A stretch of DNA of 64,000 nucleotides from Alphaproteobacteria bacterium (GCA_016776605.1 JADHTB010000001.1:434001-498000); one strand, 5' to 3'. Positions 18,998 through 31,961 are shown, numbered from the stretch's first letter. Notes: generated by a model not told the origin, from the sequence alone. Program-made: numbers and translations.

Positions 18998-20524
18998 CTA
19001 TTTCGCCGCCAACTGGGCTACATCCGCGGCCTCGGATGCGGCCTGCATCGCCGTCTGGTATTGCTCGATCAGATGGTCGACCGAGACATGCAGGACATCC
19101 AGGAATGGCCCGGGCATGACACCCATCAGAATGGCCAGAACGACCAGCGGCGCGAAGTACACGATTTCGCGCCGGTCCAGGTCCAGTATCTGCTTCAGGT
19201 CTTCCTTCTTCAGTTCGCCAAAAATCGTGCGCCGGTAAAGCCATAGCATATAGGCCGCGCCCAATATCACACCCAGGGCAGCCAGGGCCGCGACCCAGGT
19301 GTTGACCTGATAGACACCGACCAGGATCAAAATTTCGCCGACGAAGCCGGATGTCCCCGGCAGGCCGACCGATGCCAGCATGAAAACCATAAAGGTAAAG
19401 GCATAGACCGGCATGCGGTTGACCAGGCCGCCGTAACGGGCGATTTCGCGGGAATGAATACGGTCGTAGACCACCCCGACACAAAGGAACAAAGCGGCGG
19501 AAACAATACCGTGGCTAAGCATCTGGAATATGCTGCCTTCGATGCCCTGGGTATTGAAGGTGAAGATGCCGATGGTCACGAAGCCCATATGGGCCACGGA
19601 GGAATAGGCAATCAGCTTCTTCATGTCCTCCTGCACCAGCGCCACCAGAGAGGTATAGATCACCGCAATGACCGACAATGTGAAGACCAGGGGAACGAAC
19701 AGGTCCGAGGCCAGCGGCAGCATGGGTAGCGAAAAACGCAGGAAACCATAGCCGCCCATTTTCAACAGCACGCCGGCCAGGATCACCGAACCCGCGGTCG
19801 GCGCCTCCACATGGGCATCGGGCAACCAGGTATGCACGGGCCACATAGGCATTTTGACCGCGAACGAGGCGAACATGGCCAGCCACAGCCAGGTTTGCTC
19901 CTCCGCCGTGAAGCCATGCGCCATCAGGGTCGGGATATCCGTCGTCCCGGCCTCGAAATACATATAGATCAGCGCCAGTAACAACAGCACCGAACCCAGC
20001 AAGGTGTAGAGGAAAAACTTGAACGACGAATAGACCCGCCGGGCCCCGCCCCAGACCCCGATAATCAGGAACATGGGGATCAGGCCGCCCTCGAAGAAGA
20101 GATAGAAAAGCACGAAATCCAGGGCGCAGAACACCCCGACCATCATGGTTTCCAACAACAGGAAGGCGATCATGTATTCCCGGACCCGCGTGGTGACCGA
20201 CTGCCACGAGGCCAGGATGCAAATCGGCATCAAAAATGCGGTCAGGACCACGAACAGCAGCGAAATGCCATCCACGCCCATACGGTAATCAATGCCGCCG
20301 CCCAGCCAGCCGTGCTGTTCGACGAATTGAAACTCCGCTGTACCGTTATCGAAATTAGCCCAGATCACCAGACTGATCAGAAAGGTCAGCGTCGTGGTCA
20401 TCAAGGCGACGCTTTTGGCGTTACGGTCCGCCTGGGCATCGCCGCCCTGGGCGAAGAGGAAGATGAAGCCCGCGCCCACCAGGGGCAGGAAGGTCACCAA
20501 GCTTAATAGGGGCCAATCGCTCAT
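18998..20524 (-). CDS. nuoM: NADH-quinone oxidoreductase subunit M
   Basis: A 508-residue antiporter-like proton channel of complex I. The glutamate helix [23 protein letters not shown] (about residue 115) and [20 protein letters not shown] (about residue 300) are the expected family blocks, and [20 protein letters not shown] is diagnostic. It starts 2 nt after nuoL ends and precedes nuoN by 12 nt. Confidence 0.97.
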   Translation of the reverse strand: MSDWPLLSLVTFLPLVGAGFIFLFAQGGDAQADRNAKSVALMTTTLTFLISLVIWANFDNGTAEFQFVEQHGWLGGGIDYRMGVDGISLLFVVLTAFLMPICILASWQSVTTRVREYMIAFLLLETMMVGVFCALDFVLFYLFFEGGLIPMFLIIGVWGGARRVYSSFKFFLYTLLGSVLLLLALIYMYFEAGTTDIPTLMAHGFTAEEQTWLWLAMFASFAVKMPMWPVHTWLPDAHVEAPTAGSVILAGVLLKMGGYGFLRFSLPMLPLASDLFVPLVFTLSVIAVIYTSLVALVQEDMKKLIAYSSVAHMGFVTIGIFTFNTQGIEGSIFQMLSHGIVSAALFLCVGVVYDRIHSREIARYGGLVNRMPVYAFTFMVFMLASVGLPGTSGFVGEILILVGVYQVNTWVAALAALGVILGAAYMLWLYRRTIFGELKKEDLKQILDLDRREIVYFAPLVVLAILMGVMPGPFLDVLHVSVDHLIEQYQTAMQAASEAADVAQLAAK

Positions 20525-20526
20525 CT

Positions 20527-22464
20527 TTAATGCCCCCCGCCGCTTGAGATGTAATACCAGCTCACCAGTGCCGCGACACCGATCAACATGGCGAAGGCGT
20601 AATGATAGAGATAGCCGCTTTGCAGGGCAGAGGCCCGGCGCGCCAAATTCAAGACCGAGGCCGCGATGCCGTCGGGGCCGAAACCATCAATGATGCGGCC
20701 ATCACCGGTCTTCCATAACAGCCGGCCCAACCATTTTGCCGGGCGCACGAAAATCAGCTCGAAAAGCTCGTCAAAGTACCATTTGTTGAGCAGAAACTCA
20801 TAGACCTCGTGATTGATCTTGGCCAGGCCGGCCGGGATATCCCGGCGCCTAATATAAAATTGCCAGGCCACCAGGATGCCGACGATGCCGGCAACCAAGG
20901 GCGCCACCTTGACCCAGGTGGGGACGTGATGGACGGCTTCCATCACATCGTTACCCGGGGCCATGAAGATCGCCTGCCCCCAGAATTCAACATGCCCCTC
21001 GCCTACGAAATAATGCACGAACAGGACGCCCGACAGGATCGAACCGGCGGCCAGAAAATACAGCGGTATCAGCATGGACAACGGTGATTCATGCACATGC
21101 CGCATTACCTCCTGGCTGGCCCGCGGCTCGCCGGCGAAGGTCATGAACAGCAGCCGCCAGGAGTAGAACGCGGTCATCACGGCCGCCGCCATACCCAGCC
21201 AAAAGGCGTACTCGCCCGCGCCCGTATGGACGGCAAACGCAGACTCCAGGATAGCGTCTTTGGAATAATACCCGGCCAAGGGCCAAAAGCCGGCAAGGGC
21301 CAAGGAACCAACCCACATCAAACCAGTGGTTTGCGGCACGTATTTATAAATGCCGCCCATCCGCCGCATGTCCTGTTCATCCGACATGGCATGAATGACC
21401 GAGCCGGATCCAAGGAACAACAGCGCCTTGAAAAAAGCATGGGTGAAAAGATGGAAAATCGCCATCGGATAGGCACCGACGCCCAGGGCGAAAAACATAT
21501 AGCCCAGTTGGCTGCAGGTCGAATAGGCGATCACCCGCTTGATATCATTCTGCACCAGACCCACGGTTGCCGCAAAGAAGGCGGTGGTGCCGCCGACGAT
21601 GGTGACCACGACCAGGGCGGTGGGCGAAAATTCGAACATCGGAGAACAGCGCGCCACCAGAAAAACGCCCGCCGTTACCATGGTGGCCGCATGGATCAGG
21701 GCGCTGACCGGGGTCGGCCCCTCCATGGCATCAGGCAGCCAGGTATGCAGGGGCACCTGGGCCGACTTACCCATGGCGCCGATAAACAGCAGGATGCAAA
21801 TGGTCGTCATCACATCCCATTCCCAGCTCAGGAAATTGAAGCTCTTGCCAACCTGTCCCGGAGTGGCCGCGAAGACCGTGTCGAAATCCAGCGAGCCAAA
21901 CACCGTGAAGATCGCCATGATCCCCAGGGCAAGGCCAAAATCGCCGACCCGGTTAACCAGAAAGGCCTTGATCGCGGCGGCATTGGCGGTCGGTCGATGA
22001 TACCAAAAGCCGATCAACAGATAGGAGGCCAGACCAACCCCTTCCCAGCCAAAGAACAGCTGCAGGAAATTATCCGCCGTCACCAGCATCAACATGGCGA
22101 AGGTGAACAGCGATAGATAAGCCATGAAGCGCGGCTTGTGCGGGTCATGGGACATGTAGCCGACCGAGTACACATGCACCAATGCGGAGACGCCATTCAC
22201 CACCACCAGCATCACGGCGGTCAACTGATCAATTCGCAGCGCCCAGGAAACATCAAAAGTGCCCGAAACGATCCAGGAGCCGATATCGACCCGAACCGCC
22301 TGGCCACCCAACGCGACCTGCCAAAACGCCAACAGCGACAGCAACGCGGATATGATCACCGCGCCGCAGGTAATCCATTGCGACGGCCTATCACCTAGCA
22401 CGCGGCCCAACGAGCCGACGATCAGAAACGCCAGGAGGGGAAGAAAGACGATGGCGTGATACAT
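20527..22464 (-). CDS. nuoL: NADH-quinone oxidoreductase subunit L
   Basis: A 645-residue complex I subunit with about 16 spans, including the long lateral helix near the C-terminus. [58 protein letters not shown] and [19 protein letters not shown] match the family strongly. It lies between nuoK (7 nt) and nuoM (2 nt). Confidence 0.98.
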   Translation of the reverse strand: MYHAIVFLPLLAFLIVGSLGRVLGDRPSQWITCGAVIISALLSLLAFWQVALGGQAVRVDIGSWIVSGTFDVSWALRIDQLTAVMLVVVNGVSALVHVYSVGYMSHDPHKPRFMAYLSLFTFAMLMLVTADNFLQLFFGWEGVGLASYLLIGFWYHRPTANAAAIKAFLVNRVGDFGLALGIMAIFTVFGSLDFDTVFAATPGQVGKSFNFLSWEWDVMTTICILLFIGAMGKSAQVPLHTWLPDAMEGPTPVSALIHAATMVTAGVFLVARCSPMFEFSPTALVVVTIVGGTTAFFAATVGLVQNDIKRVIAYSTCSQLGYMFFALGVGAYPMAIFHLFTHAFFKALLFLGSGSVIHAMSDEQDMRRMGGIYKYVPQTTGLMWVGSLALAGFWPLAGYYSKDAILESAFAVHTGAGEYAFWLGMAAAVMTAFYSWRLLFMTFAGEPRASQEVMRHVHESPLSMLIPLYFLAAGSILSGVLFVHYFVGEGHVEFWGQAIFMAPGNDVMEAVHHVPTWVKVAPLVAGIVGILVAWQFYIRRRDIPAGLAKINHEVYEFLLNKWYFDELFELIFVRPAKWLGRLLWKTGDGRIIDGFGPDGIAASVLNLARRASALQSGYLYHYAFAMLIGVAALVSWYYISSGGGH

Positions 22465-22471
22465 CTAACGC

Positions 22472-22792
22472 TCAGCCCTTCATAAGGTTGATATCTTCGA
22501 CTTCGATGGTGCCGCGGTTGCGGAAATAAACCACGATAATGGCCAGGCCAATCGCTGCCTCGCCCGCCGCCACGGTCAACACGAACAGGGCGAATATCTG
22601 CCCCACCAAATCGTTCAGAAAGGCCGAGAAGGCAATCAGGTTGATATTCACCGCCAGCAGCATCAGCTCGATCGACATTAAAATGATGATGACGTTCTTG
22701 CGGTTCAAAAAGATTCCGAACACGCCAATGGTGAACACCACCGCCGCCAGTGTCAGGTAATGGCCCAGGCCAATTTCCAGAAATGCCAACAT
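22472..22792 (-). CDS. nuoK: NADH-quinone oxidoreductase subunit K
   Basis: A 106-residue subunit with three membrane spans; homologous to Mrp antiporter subunit MrpC. The conserved glutamate lies in [18 protein letters not shown] (about residue 42) and a second in [11 protein letters not shown] (about residue 78), both needed for proton transfer in the family. It follows nuoJ by 8 nt. Confidence 0.97.
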   Translation of the reverse strand: MLAFLEIGLGHYLTLAAVVFTIGVFGIFLNRKNVIIILMSIELMLLAVNINLIAFSAFLNDLVGQIFALFVLTVAAGEAAIGLAIIVVYFRNRGTIEVEDINLMKG

Positions 22793-22800
22793 ATCCGCTC

Positions 22801-23415
22801 CTAGATCCCTTGGCCTGGTTGAACTTTTTTCAGCTCGACTGAATCTTCGCGACGGCGGGCCAGCTGTTTGGCGATGTTTTGTTTGCGCACCCCTGGGCGT
22901 TGCCGCAGGGTCAGCACAATGGCGCCGATCATGGCGATCAACAGGATCATGCCGGCGGCCTGAAACAAATAAATGTATTTGGTATAGATCACATCACCCA
23001 GGGCGGCCGTGTTTTGCCGGTGCAGCAGATCGGGGATTGGCTCGGTGCCCGCGGCCAGGACGTCCGGCGACATGGTGGCGGTGCCCAGGACCATCAACAA
23101 TTCAACCAGCAGAATAATCCCCACCAGCACGCCGACGGGCATGTATTGCAGGAAGCCCTCGCGCATCTCGACAAAATTGATGTCCAGCATCATCACCACG
23201 AACATAAACAACACCGCGACGGCGCCCACATAGACCACCACCAGGACCATGGCCAGGAACTCGGCCCCGATCAGCACGAACAGACCGGCGGTGGTAAAAA
23301 ACGTCAGGATCAGGAACAGCACGGAATGCACGGGATTGCGTGACGACACCACCATCACGGCGGCCGCCACGGCAATTGCCGCGAACAGATAGAATGTCAG
23401 TCCCTGTATGATCAT
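22801..23415 (-). CDS. nuoJ: NADH-quinone oxidoreductase subunit J
   Basis: A 204-residue complex I membrane subunit with five predicted spans. [31 protein letters not shown] and [19 protein letters not shown] (third span with the conserved pi-bulge region) are diagnostic. A charged tail of about 35 residues follows the last span. It lies 30 nt after nuoI. Confidence 0.97.
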   Translation of the reverse strand: MIIQGLTFYLFAAIAVAAAVMVVSSRNPVHSVLFLILTFFTTAGLFVLIGAEFLAMVLVVVYVGAVAVLFMFVVMMLDINFVEMREGFLQYMPVGVLVGIILLVELLMVLGTATMSPDVLAAGTEPIPDLLHRQNTAALGDVIYTKYIYLFQAAGMILLIAMIGAIVLTLRQRPGVRKQNIAKQLARRREDSVELKKVQPGQGI

Positions 23416-23445
23416 TTAGGCTTTTCCACTCTTCTCGATTTAGGC

Positions 23446-23934
23446 CTAGCGATAGGGCGCATCAGCGGCGATATTGGCCGCGATTTCGCGCTCCCAACGT
23501 TCGCCGTTGGCCAGCAACTTGGTCTTGTCATAGAATAATTCTTCGCGGGTTTCCGTGGCGAATTCGAAATTCGGACCCTCCACGATGGCATCCACCGGGC
23601 AGGCTTCCTCGCAATAGCCGCAATAGATGCATTTGGTCATGTCGATGTCATAGCGGGTGGTGCGGCGGCTGCCGTCGGCGCGGGGCTCGGCCTCGATCGT
23701 GATGGCCTGGGCCGGACAGATCGCCTCGCACAATTTACAGGCGATACATCTTTCTTCGCCGTTGGGATAACGGCGCAGCGCATGTTCGCCGCGAAAGCGG
23801 GGGCTGATCGGCCCTTTTTCATAGGGATAATTTATCGTCACCCGCTTGCGGAACATATAGCTGAAGGTCAGCGCCATGCCTTCGACGATTTCCCACAGCA
23901 ACAGGCTGCGGGCGCTATTTCTGATAAATCCCAT
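23446..23934 (-). CDS. nuoI: NADH-quinone oxidoreductase subunit I
   Basis: A 162-residue (TYKY-type) peripheral-arm subunit carrying two [4Fe-4S] clusters, N6a and N6b. The cysteine sets are [12 protein letters not shown] (about residues 62-73) and [12 protein letters not shown] (about 101-112). The N-terminal end resembles the short amphipathic helix that docks on NuoH. A 32-nt gap separates it from nuoH. Confidence 0.98.
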   Translation of the reverse strand: MGFIRNSARSLLLWEIVEGMALTFSYMFRKRVTINYPYEKGPISPRFRGEHALRRYPNGEERCIACKLCEAICPAQAITIEAEPRADGSRRTTRYDIDMTKCIYCGYCEEACPVDAIVEGPNFEFATETREELFYDKTKLLANGERWEREIAANIAADAPYR

Positions 23935-23966
23935 GGCCTACCTCTGCCTATTCATGTCTGGGATGC

Positions 23967-24983
23967 TCATGTCTGCGGCACCAGATCAAAAGCCACCAGC
24001 ACGCCTGCCGTCAGCACCACCCAGAACAACGAAAAGGGTAAGAATACCTTCCAGCCCAGGCGCATCAACTGATCATAGCGATAGCGCGGCAACGTCGCCC
24101 GCACCCAGACGAAGACGAACAACAGCACGGCAATTTTCAGGAAAAACCAGATCGGACCGGGGATCCAGTTGAAGGGCGCAATGTCAAAGGGCGGCAACCA
24201 GCCACCCAGGAACAGGATTGTGGTCAGGCCGGACATCAGGATCATGTTGGCGTATTCGCCCAGGAAAAACAGGGCAAAAGTCATCGAGGAATATTCCACC
24301 TGATAACCGGCCACCAACTCGGCTTCCGCTTCCGGCAAATCGAAGGGATGACGATTGGTCTCGGCCAGGGCCGAGATGAAGAAGATGATGAACATGGGGA
24401 ACAGGGGAATGAAAAACCACATCCCCTCCGCCTGGGCCCGGACTACATCCGAGACATTCAACGAGCCGACGCATAACAGTACGGTGATGATCACGAAGCC
24501 AATGGAAACTTCATAACTGACCATCTGCGCCGCCGAGCGGAGGGCGGACAGAAACGGGTATTTCGAGTTAGAGGCCCAGCCCGCCATGACAATGCCGTAG
24601 ACACCAAGCGAGGAAATGGCAAACAGATACAAAATACCCACATTGATATCGGACACTACCATGCCGTCATCAAACGGGATCACCGCCCAGGCCACCAGGC
24701 TCAACACAAAGGTCAGCATCGGCGCGATCAGAAAAATGATCTTGTTGGCCGAGGTCGGCAGCACGGTTTCCTTGAAGAACAACTTCGCGCCATCGGCAAA
24801 GGCCTGCAACAGGCCAAACGGGCCGACCACATTGGGGCCCATGCGAAGCTGCATCGCCGCCATGATCTTGCGTTCGAAATAGGTCAACATGGCCACCGAC
24901 AGCAATAGCGGCACGATGATCAACAGGATTTGCGCCAGGATGATAATGCCCGGCAGCAGATATATGGACCAGAGTTCAGCCAT
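23967..24983 (-). CDS. nuoH: NADH-quinone oxidoreductase subunit H
   Basis: A 338-residue subunit with eight spans that forms the quinone-entry chamber. [21 protein letters not shown] (N-terminal third) and [21 protein letters not shown] (about residues 205-225) are diagnostic. I chose the ATG at 24983, which gives the usual N-terminus (MAELWS) and an 8-nt overlap with nuoG; an in-frame ATG at 25013 would add ten basic residues of nuoG sequence. No strong ribosome site is visible, so translation may be coupled to nuoG. Confidence 0.96.
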   Translation of the reverse strand: MAELWSIYLLPGIIILAQILLIIVPLLLSVAMLTYFERKIMAAMQLRMGPNVVGPFGLLQAFADGAKLFFKETVLPTSANKIIFLIAPMLTFVLSLVAWAVIPFDDGMVVSDINVGILYLFAISSLGVYGIVMAGWASNSKYPFLSALRSAAQMVSYEVSIGFVIITVLLCVGSLNVSDVVRAQAEGMWFFIPLFPMFIIFFISALAETNRHPFDLPEAEAELVAGYQVEYSSMTFALFFLGEYANMILMSGLTTILFLGGWLPPFDIAPFNWIPGPIWFFLKIAVLLFVFVWVRATLPRYRYDQLMRLGWKVFLPFSLFWVVLTAGVLVAFDLVPQT

Positions 24984-27081
24984 CGGTGCCCGTCGCCCCC
25001 CCCGCGCGTCCAACGCCTGTAAACAGCCGGCTGCATTCGGCCATCACGGCGGAAGCCCGGCAAATCGCATTGGCCAGGTAGTAATCGCCAACCGGGCTTT
25101 CAAACGGTTCCGTGCCGACGCCACCCGCCACGCCAAAGGCGCCCATGTCCCCCGCCGCGACCGCGTCTATGGCGCCCAGGCTGGGAACTTCGGCAACCAT
25201 GTGCTGACGCAATTGTTGCAGATTGTCATAGGGAAGCGGCTGCCCGATCACGGCCGAGAAGGCCCGCAGAATGGTCCAGTCCTCCCGCGCCTCGCCGGGC
25301 GGAAAGGCAGCCCGGCGCCCGATTTGCGCCCGGCCTTCCGTATTGACCCAGGTCGCGTCCTTTTCCGTATAGGCCGCTCCCGGCAGAATGACATCCGCCC
25401 GATGGGCCCCGGCATCGCCATGATGGCCTTGATAGACCACGAATGCCTGTCCCAACGCGGCCATGTCGATTTCATCGGCTCCCAACAGCCAGACCAGGTC
25501 GATCTCGCCCTTGCCGGCGCCATCCAGAATGCCCGCGACATCGCGGCCAGCCTCGCCCGGCAGAAATCCAATATCCAAACCACCGACGCGCGAGGCGGCC
25601 CGATGCAGCACATTGAAACCGTTCCAATCGGCGCTGATCATACCGGTATCCTGGGCCACGCGCCGGGCCAGATCCATCAGAACCGCACCATCGTCGCGGG
25701 CCAGCGCGCCGCTGCCCACCACGATCATCGGCCGTTCCGCCGCCGCCAGCAACTTGGCGAAATGGTGGTTGCCGCCGGCGATTTCCGCCAGGGTTGCCGG
25801 GCCGGCGCCCAGATAGTCATATTTATAGGTCAGATCGACCCCCGCACCGGCCACGCCCCCGATGACGCCAATGGGGAAACCGCCCGCCAGCCACCGCTTG
25901 CGGATACGGGCATTGACCAGGGTCGCTTCCCAGCGCGGATTGCAGCCCACCAGCAGCAGGGCGTCCGCGTCTTCGATCCCGGCGATGGTGCTGTTGAACA
26001 AATAGCCGCCGCGGTGCTTGCCGCCGATCTTGGCGCCATCCTGACGGCAATCCAGATTGGGCGAACCCAGGGCGGTGAATAATTCCTTCAGAGCCAGCAT
26101 GGCTTCCACATCCGCCATGTCGCCGGCGATGGCGGCGATGCGTTCGCCCTTCACCGCGCCCGCCTCGTTCCTACCTATGGCATCCAGACGGGCCTGAATA
26201 GCGGCGAATGCCGCATCCCAACTGGCCGGTTTCAGCTTGCCGTCAACCCGGACATAGGGTTGGTCCAGCCGTTGCAGGGCCAAGCCGTCGACCGCATAGC
26301 GGGAACGGTCCGACAGCCATTCCTCGTTAATGTCTTCGTGCAGGCGGGGCAGAATGCGCATGACCTCGGTGCCACGGCAATCGATCCGAATATTGCAGCC
26401 GACGGCATCGTGGACATCGATGCTTTCGGTTTTGCGCAGTTCCCAGGGCCGGGCGCTAAAGGCATAGGCCTGATTGGTCAGCGCCCCCACCGGACAGACA
26501 TCGACCAGATTGCCCGAAAGCTCCGATGTCAGGGCCTCTTCGATATAGGTGCCGATTTCGGTCTCTTCGCCGCGGAAAGTCGCGCCCAGTTCCTCGACCC
26601 CGGCAATCTCCGTCGCGAAGCGGACACAGCGCGTGCAATGGATGCACCGGGTCATGGTCGTGGCAATCAACGGCCCCAGATATTTGTCCTTTACCGCGCG
26701 TTTGTGCTCGTCAAAGCGGGACGCGCCCCGGCCATAGGCAACGGCCTGATCCTGTAAATCGCATTCCCCGCCCTGATCACAGATCGGGCAATCCAGGGGG
26801 TGGTTGATCAACAGGAATTCCATTGCCCCTTTGCGGGCCTTTTCCGCTATCGGGGAATTAGTACGGATCACCATGCCTTCACCCACCGGCATGGCGCAGG
26901 AGGCGATGGGTTTCGGCGATTTTTCCATTTCCACCAGGCACATGCGGCAATTGCCGGCAATGGACAGGCGGTCGTGATAGCAGAAGCGGGGAATTTCGAT
27001 CCCCAATTCCTCACAGGCCTGTAGCACCGTGGTGTTGGCTTCGACCGTTATTTCCTGGCCGTCGATAGTCAGCGTGGGCAT
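24976..27081 (-). CDS. nuoG: NADH-quinone oxidoreductase subunit G
   Basis: A 701-residue (75-kDa type) subunit. The N-terminal part carries a [2Fe-2S] site ([17 protein letters not shown]), the [17 protein letters not shown] set and the [16 protein letters not shown] set for the [4Fe-4S] clusters; the rest is a molybdopterin-oxidoreductase-like domain without cofactor. Length fits the alphaproteobacterial or mitochondrial form rather than the longer E. coli form. It follows nuoF by 28 nt. Confidence 0.98.
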   Translation of the reverse strand: MPTLTIDGQEITVEANTTVLQACEELGIEIPRFCYHDRLSIAGNCRMCLVEMEKSPKPIASCAMPVGEGMVIRTNSPIAEKARKGAMEFLLINHPLDCPICDQGGECDLQDQAVAYGRGASRFDEHKRAVKDKYLGPLIATTMTRCIHCTRCVRFATEIAGVEELGATFRGEETEIGTYIEEALTSELSGNLVDVCPVGALTNQAYAFSARPWELRKTESIDVHDAVGCNIRIDCRGTEVMRILPRLHEDINEEWLSDRSRYAVDGLALQRLDQPYVRVDGKLKPASWDAAFAAIQARLDAIGRNEAGAVKGERIAAIAGDMADVEAMLALKELFTALGSPNLDCRQDGAKIGGKHRGGYLFNSTIAGIEDADALLLVGCNPRWEATLVNARIRKRWLAGGFPIGVIGGVAGAGVDLTYKYDYLGAGPATLAEIAGGNHHFAKLLAAAERPMIVVGSGALARDDGAVLMDLARRVAQDTGMISADWNGFNVLHRAASRVGGLDIGFLPGEAGRDVAGILDGAGKGEIDLVWLLGADEIDMAALGQAFVVYQGHHGDAGAHRADVILPGAAYTEKDATWVNTEGRAQIGRRAAFPPGEAREDWTILRAFSAVIGQPLPYDNLQQLRQHMVAEVPSLGAIDAVAAGDMGAFGVAGGVGTEPFESPVGDYYLANAICRASAVMAECSRLFTGVGRAGGATGTDG

Positions 27082-27109
27082 GTTCTTGCGATCCTTGCTT
27101 TCGCGTTGG

Positions 27110-28399
27110 CTAGGCCGCGGCCGGCTGTTTGTTTTTGCGTTCCATGATGCGGGCCTCCACCTCCGGGCGGAAATGCCGCATCAGACCCTGAATGGGCCAC
27201 GCCGCCGCATCGCCAAGGGCGCAGATGGTGTGACCTTCGATCTGGTAGCTGACCTCCAGCAACATATCTATCTCGGCCACGTCCGCCTCGCCTCTGACCA
27301 GACGTTCCATGACCCGCCACATCCAGCCCGTACCTTCACGGCACGGTGTGCATTGGCCGCAGGATTCGTGGGTATAGAACTTCGCCAGACGGGCAATGGC
27401 ACGCACCAGATCGGTGGATTTATCCATCACGATCACCGCCGCCGTACCCAGGCCGGATTTCACATCGCGCAGGGAATCGAAATCCATCAAGACATCGTCA
27501 CAAATCGATTTTGGCAGCATCGGCACGGACGAACCGCCGGGGATGATCGCCAGCAGATTATCCCAGCCGCCGCGCACGCCGCCCGCATGTTTTTCGATCA
27601 ATTCGCGCAACGGGATCGACATCTCTTCTTCCACGTTGCAGGGATGCTCGACATGGCCGGAGATGCAGAACACCTTGGTACCGGTGTTGTTGGCCCGGCC
27701 CAGGCCGGCGAACCAATCCGCGCCACGCCGCATGATGGTCGGCGCCACGGCAATACTTTCGACGTTATTCACAGTCGTTGGCCGGCCCCAGACGCCGACA
27801 CCGGCGGGAAACGGCGGCTTCAGGCGCGGCTGGCCCTTTTTGCCCTCCAGGCTTTCGATCAGGGCGGTTTCCTCGCCACAAATGTAGGCGCCGGCGCCAC
27901 GATGGACGAAAACGTCAAAGGCATAGCCGGAACCACAGGCATTGGGGCCGATCAGGCCGGCGTCATAAGCCTCGGCGACGGCGGCCTCCAGATGATTGGC
28001 TTCAAGATGGAATTCGCCGCGAATATAAATATAGGCCGCCGAGGCGCGCATGGCGAAGCCGGCGATCAGGCAGCCCTCCACCAATTTGTGGGGATCGTGG
28101 CGCATCATCTCCCGGTCCTTGCAGGTACCCGGTTCGCCTTCATCGGCGTTGACCACCAGATAGGTCGGCTTGCCATCGGATTCCTTCGGCATGAAGGACC
28201 ATTTTAAACCGGTCGGGAAACCAGCCCCACCGCGTCCCCGCAGGCCCGAAGCCTTGATCACGTCAACGATGGCATCGGGGCCCAATTCCAGGATCGCCTT
28301 GGTGCCGTCCCAGTCGCCGCGTTTGCGGGCGCCCGCCAAGCCCCAATCCAGCGTACCGTACAGGTTGGTAAATATCCGATCTTCGTCGCGCAGCATCAA
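27110..28399 (-). CDS. nuoF: NADH-quinone oxidoreductase subunit F
   Basis: A 429-residue (51-kDa type) subunit that oxidises [19 protein letters not shown] (about residues 53-67) is the NAD site, [19 protein letters not shown] binds FMN and [13 protein letters not shown] (about residue 345) holds cluster N3. The start overlaps the nuoE stop as ATGA. Confidence 0.98.
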   Translation of the reverse strand: MMLRDEDRIFTNLYGTLDWGLAGARKRGDWDGTKAILELGPDAIVDVIKASGLRGRGGAGFPTGLKWSFMPKESDGKPTYLVVNADEGEPGTCKDREMMRHDPHKLVEGCLIAGFAMRASAAYIYIRGEFHLEANHLEAAVAEAYDAGLIGPNACGSGYAFDVFVHRGAGAYICGEETALIESLEGKKGQPRLKPPFPAGVGVWGRPTTVNNVESIAVAPTIMRRGADWFAGLGRANNTGTKVFCISGHVEHPCNVEEEMSIPLRELIEKHAGGVRGGWDNLLAIIPGGSSVPMLPKSICDDVLMDFDSLRDVKSGLGTAAVIVMDKSTDLVRAIARLAKFYTHESCGQCTPCREGTGWMWRVMERLVRGEADVAEIDMLLEVSYQIEGHTICALGDAAAWPIQGLMRHFRPEVEARIMERKNKQPAAA

Positions 28400-29010
28400 T
28401 TGTCCCCCGTATAGGCATGCAGGGTGGTCGGCCCGCCCGCCGGTTCCGAGGCGCGGCGGCCATTTTGCGGCCCTACCTTGGGCTTTTCACCCTTGGCCAG
28501 GGCCTCCAACACCGCGCTAGCGCTTTCCGCCGTCAGGTCTTCGTAATAGTCATCGTTGATCTGCATCATGGGTGCATTCACACAAGCGCCCAGGCATTCC
28601 ACCTCAATCAAGGTGAATTTGCCATCCGCCGTGGTCTCGCCGAAATCGATGCCCAATTTGGATTTGCAGGCCCCCACGACGTCTTCAGAGCCACGCAGCC
28701 AGCAGGGCGTCGTGGTGCAGACCTGAACGAAATGTTCTCCCACCGGAGCCAGATTGTACATGGTGTAGAAGGTCGCCACCTCGTACACCCGGATCCGCGG
28801 CATTTCCAGCATGTCGGCCACCGCGTCCATGGCCGCGCGGGGCAGCCAGTTCTGCTGCTGGCGCTGGGCCAGATCCAACAGCGGCATCACGGCGCTGGCC
28901 TGGCGGCGGGGCGGATACTTGGCGATATGCTGCTTGGCCACGGCTAGATTTTCCGGCGTGAAGGCAAAGCTGTCGGGCTGTTGTTCCGGCGGGGCGGGTA
29001 CGCGTTTCAT
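28396..29010 (-). CDS. nuoE: NADH-quinone oxidoreductase subunit E
   Basis: A 204-residue (24-kDa type) subunit with a thioredoxin-like [2Fe-2S] domain. The cysteines lie in [11 protein letters not shown] (about residues 94-104) and CLGACVNAP (about 136-144). The tail past residue 170 ([20 protein letters not shown]) is low in complexity, as in other alphaproteobacterial NuoE. It overlaps nuoD and nuoF by 4 nt each. Confidence 0.97.
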   Translation of the reverse strand: MKRVPAPPEQQPDSFAFTPENLAVAKQHIAKYPPRRQASAVMPLLDLAQRQQQNWLPRAAMDAVADMLEMPRIRVYEVATFYTMYNLAPVGEHFVQVCTTTPCWLRGSEDVVGACKSKLGIDFGETTADGKFTLIEVECLGACVNAPMMQINDDYYEDLTAESASAVLEALAKGEKPKVGPQNGRRASEPAGGPTTLHAYTGDN

Positions 29011-30185
29011 CGATCGATCTCACCAAACACAATATCTAGGCTGCCGATAACGGCAACGGAATCAGCCAACAGGTGACCTTTGCACAGATGATCCAGAGCC
29101 GCCAGATGAACATAGCCGGGCGAACGGATCTTGCAGCGATAAGGCATATTGCTGCCGTCGGCCACCAGATAGACGCCGAATTCGCCTTTGGGCGCCTCGA
29201 TCGCCGTGTACGTTTCACCGGCCGGCACTTTGAAACCCTCGGTATAAAGTTTGAAATGCTGGATCAGGGCTTCCATGGATTGCTTCATTTCCGCCCGCGG
29301 CGGGGCCACCACCTTGCGGTCCGCGCTGGAGACCGGACCATCGGGCATGGTTGCCAGGACCTGCTTAATGATACGGCAGGATTGGCGCATTTCCTCTACT
29401 CGGCACAGATACCGGTCATAGCAGTCACCGTTCTTGCCCACGGGAATATCGAAATCATACTTTTCGTAACCGTCGTAGGGCTGCGCCTTGCGTAGATCCC
29501 AGGGCAACCCGGTACAGCGCAACATGACGCCGGAAAAGCCCCAATCCATGGCTTCGTCCGGGCCGATCACGGAAATATCCACGTTGCGTTGTTTGAAGAT
29601 ACGGTTTTCCGTCAGCAGGGTTTCCATATCGTCGACATAATTGTGAAAGCCGTCGATATAATTGCCGATATCCTCGGCCATCCCCGCCGGCAAGTCCTGG
29701 TGGACCCCGCCAACCCGGAAATAGTTGGCATGGATACGCGCGCCGCTGACACCTTCGTAGAATTCCATCAATCTTTCGCGTTCTTCATAGCCCCACAGCG
29801 CCGGCGTAATGGCGCCGACATCCATGGCATGCGAGGTTATGTTCAGCAGATGGTTCAACAGGCGGGTGATCTCTGAAAATAGCACCCGGACGGCCTGGCC
29901 ACGGGCCGGCACCGCCACCCCCAACAGCTTTTCAATGGCCAGCACATAAGCATGCTCCATCGCCATGGGCGAGACATAGTCCAGGCGGTCAAAATAAGGC
30001 AAAGCCTGTTGGTAGGTCTTGTATTCGATCAATTTTTCGGTGCCGCGATGCAACAATCCGATGTGCGGATCGCAACGTTCGATCACCTCGCCATCCAGCT
30101 CCATCACCAGGCGCAACACACCATGAGCCGCCGGATGCTGGGGCCCAAAGTTCAGAGTCATATTCTTGATGTCGACTTCAGCCAT
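29007..30185 (-). CDS. nuoD: NADH-quinone oxidoreductase subunit D
   Basis: A 392-residue (49-kDa type) subunit that helps form the quinone site. [22 protein letters not shown] near the N-terminus, [14 protein letters not shown] and the ending [11 protein letters not shown] are diagnostic. It is separate from nuoC (not fused as in E. coli). The start shares one base with the nuoC stop (TAATG). Confidence 0.98.
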   Translation of the reverse strand: MAEVDIKNMTLNFGPQHPAAHGVLRLVMELDGEVIERCDPHIGLLHRGTEKLIEYKTYQQALPYFDRLDYVSPMAMEHAYVLAIEKLLGVAVPARGQAVRVLFSEITRLLNHLLNITSHAMDVGAITPALWGYEERERLMEFYEGVSGARIHANYFRVGGVHQDLPAGMAEDIGNYIDGFHNYVDDMETLLTENRIFKQRNVDISVIGPDEAMDWGFSGVMLRCTGLPWDLRKAQPYDGYEKYDFDIPVGKNGDCYDRYLCRVEEMRQSCRIIKQVLATMPDGPVSSADRKVVAPPRAEMKQSMEALIQHFKLYTEGFKVPAGETYTAIEAPKGEFGVYLVADGSNMPYRCKIRSPGYVHLAALDHLCKGHLLADSVAVIGSLDIVFGEIDR

Positions 30186-30817
30186 TAGCCCGGCTCCTGC
30201 CCTTCTGCCTTTTCATCGCCCGGCAACAGCCCTTGCGGAACGGCGGCCGCGCCCTCCCACGGCGAAAGGAAATCGAATGTACGGAATTCCTGGGGCAAAT
30301 CGACCGGGTCATAGACGACCCGCTTGCGCTCCTCGTCGTAGCGCACTTCAACAAATCCGGTCAGGGGGAAATCCTTGCGCAGTGGATGCCCTTCAAAACC
30401 ATAGTCCGTCAACAGGCGGCGCAAGTCCGGGTGGTCGGCAAACATGATGCCGTACATGTCCCAGGCCTCGCGCTCGAACCAATTGGCGGAATTATGAATG
30501 CCGGTGATCGAAGGGACCGGCGTTTGCTCATCCGCCTCGATCTTGATCCGGACGCGCTGGTTATGCACCATGCTCAACAGGTTATAGACCACATCGAAAC
30601 GTTTTGGACGCTCTGGGAAATCGGCGCCGCAGATATCCACCAGCACCTTGAACAGGCATAGAGGATCGTCGCGCAGGAAGGTCACGACCTTGACGATATG
30701 TTCGCCCCGCACCTTGACCATCAACTCGCCATGCGCCACCGCTGTGGCGATCACCTGATCCGCCAATACAGCACCAATATGCTGGCCCAATTCCTGCAAT
30801 ACGCCGTCGTCCGCCAT
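30185..30817 (-). CDS. nuoC: NADH-quinone oxidoreductase subunit C
   Basis: A 210-residue (30-kDa type) peripheral-arm subunit. The conserved block [41 protein letters not shown] lies at about residues 112-152 (only the idea of the block is given here: ERE-WDM-G then HPLRKDFP). It lies 57 nt after nuoB and overlaps nuoD by one base. Confidence 0.97.
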   Translation of the reverse strand: MADDGVLQELGQHIGAVLADQVIATAVAHGELMVKVRGEHIVKVVTFLRDDPLCLFKVLVDICGADFPERPKRFDVVYNLLSMVHNQRVRIKIEADEQTPVPSITGIHNSANWFEREAWDMYGIMFADHPDLRRLLTDYGFEGHPLRKDFPLTGFVEVRYDEERKRVVYDPVDLPQEFRTFDFLSPWEGAAAVPQGLLPGDEKAEGQEPG

Positions 30818-30874
30818 TTCTTTGTCCGTTTTGTCCCTATGAACTATTTGCTAGTCGGTCCAGTGTCTGGCGGT

Positions 30875-31462
30875 CTAGCGCAAAAAGGTGCCGGTACGGC
30901 GGATTTTCTTCTGTAATTGCAGAATGCCATAGACCAGCGCTTCCGCCGTCGGCGGGCAACCGGGAACATAAATGTCCACCGGAACGATCCGGTCACAACC
31001 GCGCACCACGGAATAGGAATAATGGTAATAGCCGCCACCGTTGGCGCAACTGCCCATGGAGATAACGTAGCGCGGCTCCGGCATCTGGTCATAGACCTTG
31101 CGCAGGGCCGGCGCCATTTTGTTGGTCAAGGTGCCCGCCACGATCATCACGTCCGACTGCCGGGGCGAGGCGCGGGGCACAACGCCCATACGGTCCAGGT
31201 CATAACGTGGCATGTAGGCGTGAATCATCTCCACCGCGCAGCAGGCCAGGCCAAAGGTCATGGGCCATAACGAGCCGGTGCGAGCCCAGTTCACCACTTT
31301 GTCCAATTGCGCGGTGACGTAACCTTTGTCAGCCAGTTCGTCGGAAAATTCCACGAAGCTGGCGTTCTGCCCGGCCACCACCAAACCAGTCTGCGCGCCC
31401 GGTTGAGGGGAGGCGGGTTGCGAGCTGCTGGGGGCCGTTGCCGTGGGTTCGTTTACTCCCAT
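30875..31462 (-). CDS. nuoB: NADH-quinone oxidoreductase subunit B
   Basis: A 195-residue (PSST-type) subunit carrying cluster N2. The cysteine motifs [17 protein letters not shown] and [10 protein letters not shown] are all present. The N-terminal 35 residues are rich in Ser, Pro, Gln and Ala and are variable in the family. I chose the ATG at 31462 (MGVNEP), which overlaps nuoA by 10 nt; an in-frame ATG at 31483 would add seven residues and overlap by 31 nt, so the start is not certain. Confidence 0.96.
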   Translation of the reverse strand: MGVNEPTATAPSSSQPASPQPGAQTGLVVAGQNASFVEFSDELADKGYVTAQLDKVVNWARTGSLWPMTFGLACCAVEMIHAYMPRYDLDRMGVVPRASPRQSDVMIVAGTLTNKMAPALRKVYDQMPEPRYVISMGSCANGGGYYHYSYSVVRGCDRIVPVDIYVPGCPPTAEALVYGILQLQKKIRRTGTFLR

Positions 31463-31818
31463 TCCAGCGCGCCTTTTTTCCATTCATAGATGAAGCCGAT
31501 GGTCAGGATACCAAGGAAGATCATCATGGACCAGAACCCGAGCAGGCCGATTTGCCCCAAGGAAACCGCCCAGGGAAACAAAAAGGCCACTTCCAGATCA
31601 AAGATAATGAAAAGGATCGCCACCAGGTAAAACCGCACATCGAAACGCCCGCGGGCATCATCGAAGGCCTCAAAGCCGCATTCATAGGCCGATAATTTTT
31701 CCGGGTCGGGATGACTGGGCACCATGATCATGGAAGCAACCACGATGACGACGGACAGCCCTATCGCCACGGCAAAAAACATCAAGATCGGCAGATATTC
31801 TTTTAACAGATCGTCCAC
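31453..31818 (-). CDS. nuoA: NADH-quinone oxidoreductase subunit A
   Basis: A 121-residue subunit with three spans and the conserved acidic loop [20 protein letters not shown] (about residues 44-63). I chose the GTG at 31818 because GGGAGG lies 9 nt upstream and 121 residues is the usual length; the ATG at 31860 would add 14 residues lacking family character. First gene of the nuo operon, with a promoter candidate about 55 nt upstream of the start. Confidence 0.96.
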   Translation of the reverse strand: MDDLLKEYLPILMFFAVAIGLSVVIVVASMIMVPSHPDPEKLSAYECGFEAFDDARGRFDVRFYLVAILFIIFDLEVAFLFPWAVSLGQIGLLGFWSMMIFLGILTIGFIYEWKKGALEWE

Positions 31819-31872
31819 GGCTGAATGCCTCCCTCGCGCCTCCCGCCACACAGTGGCCACGAGGCCCCCAAT

Positions 31873-31901
31873 CCTATAACGGCTTCTCTTGCATGCTGCA
31901 A
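31873..31901 (-). promoter_or_regulatory. Candidate sigma-70-type promoter of the nuo operon
   Basis: On the minus strand TTGCAG (31901-31896) and TATAGG (31878-31873) are separated by 17 nt, a near-consensus housekeeping promoter. It lies 55 nt upstream of the nuoA GTG and nothing else on this strand lies between. Found by eye only. Confidence 0.45.
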
Positions 31902-31961
31902 TGGCGGCACGGTAATTTCTGTTCCAAATCGTGGATTTGAACGTGGGTCAGCGAGGATGCC

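Noticed and set aside
21091..22116. Long plus-strand frame of 341 codons opposite nuoL
   Set aside because: It is antisense to a strongly conserved nuo gene and rich in Gln, His, Arg and Gly, as expected for shadow frames in G+C-rich DNA. The same applies to 18068-18886, 24889-26082 and 27029-28207.
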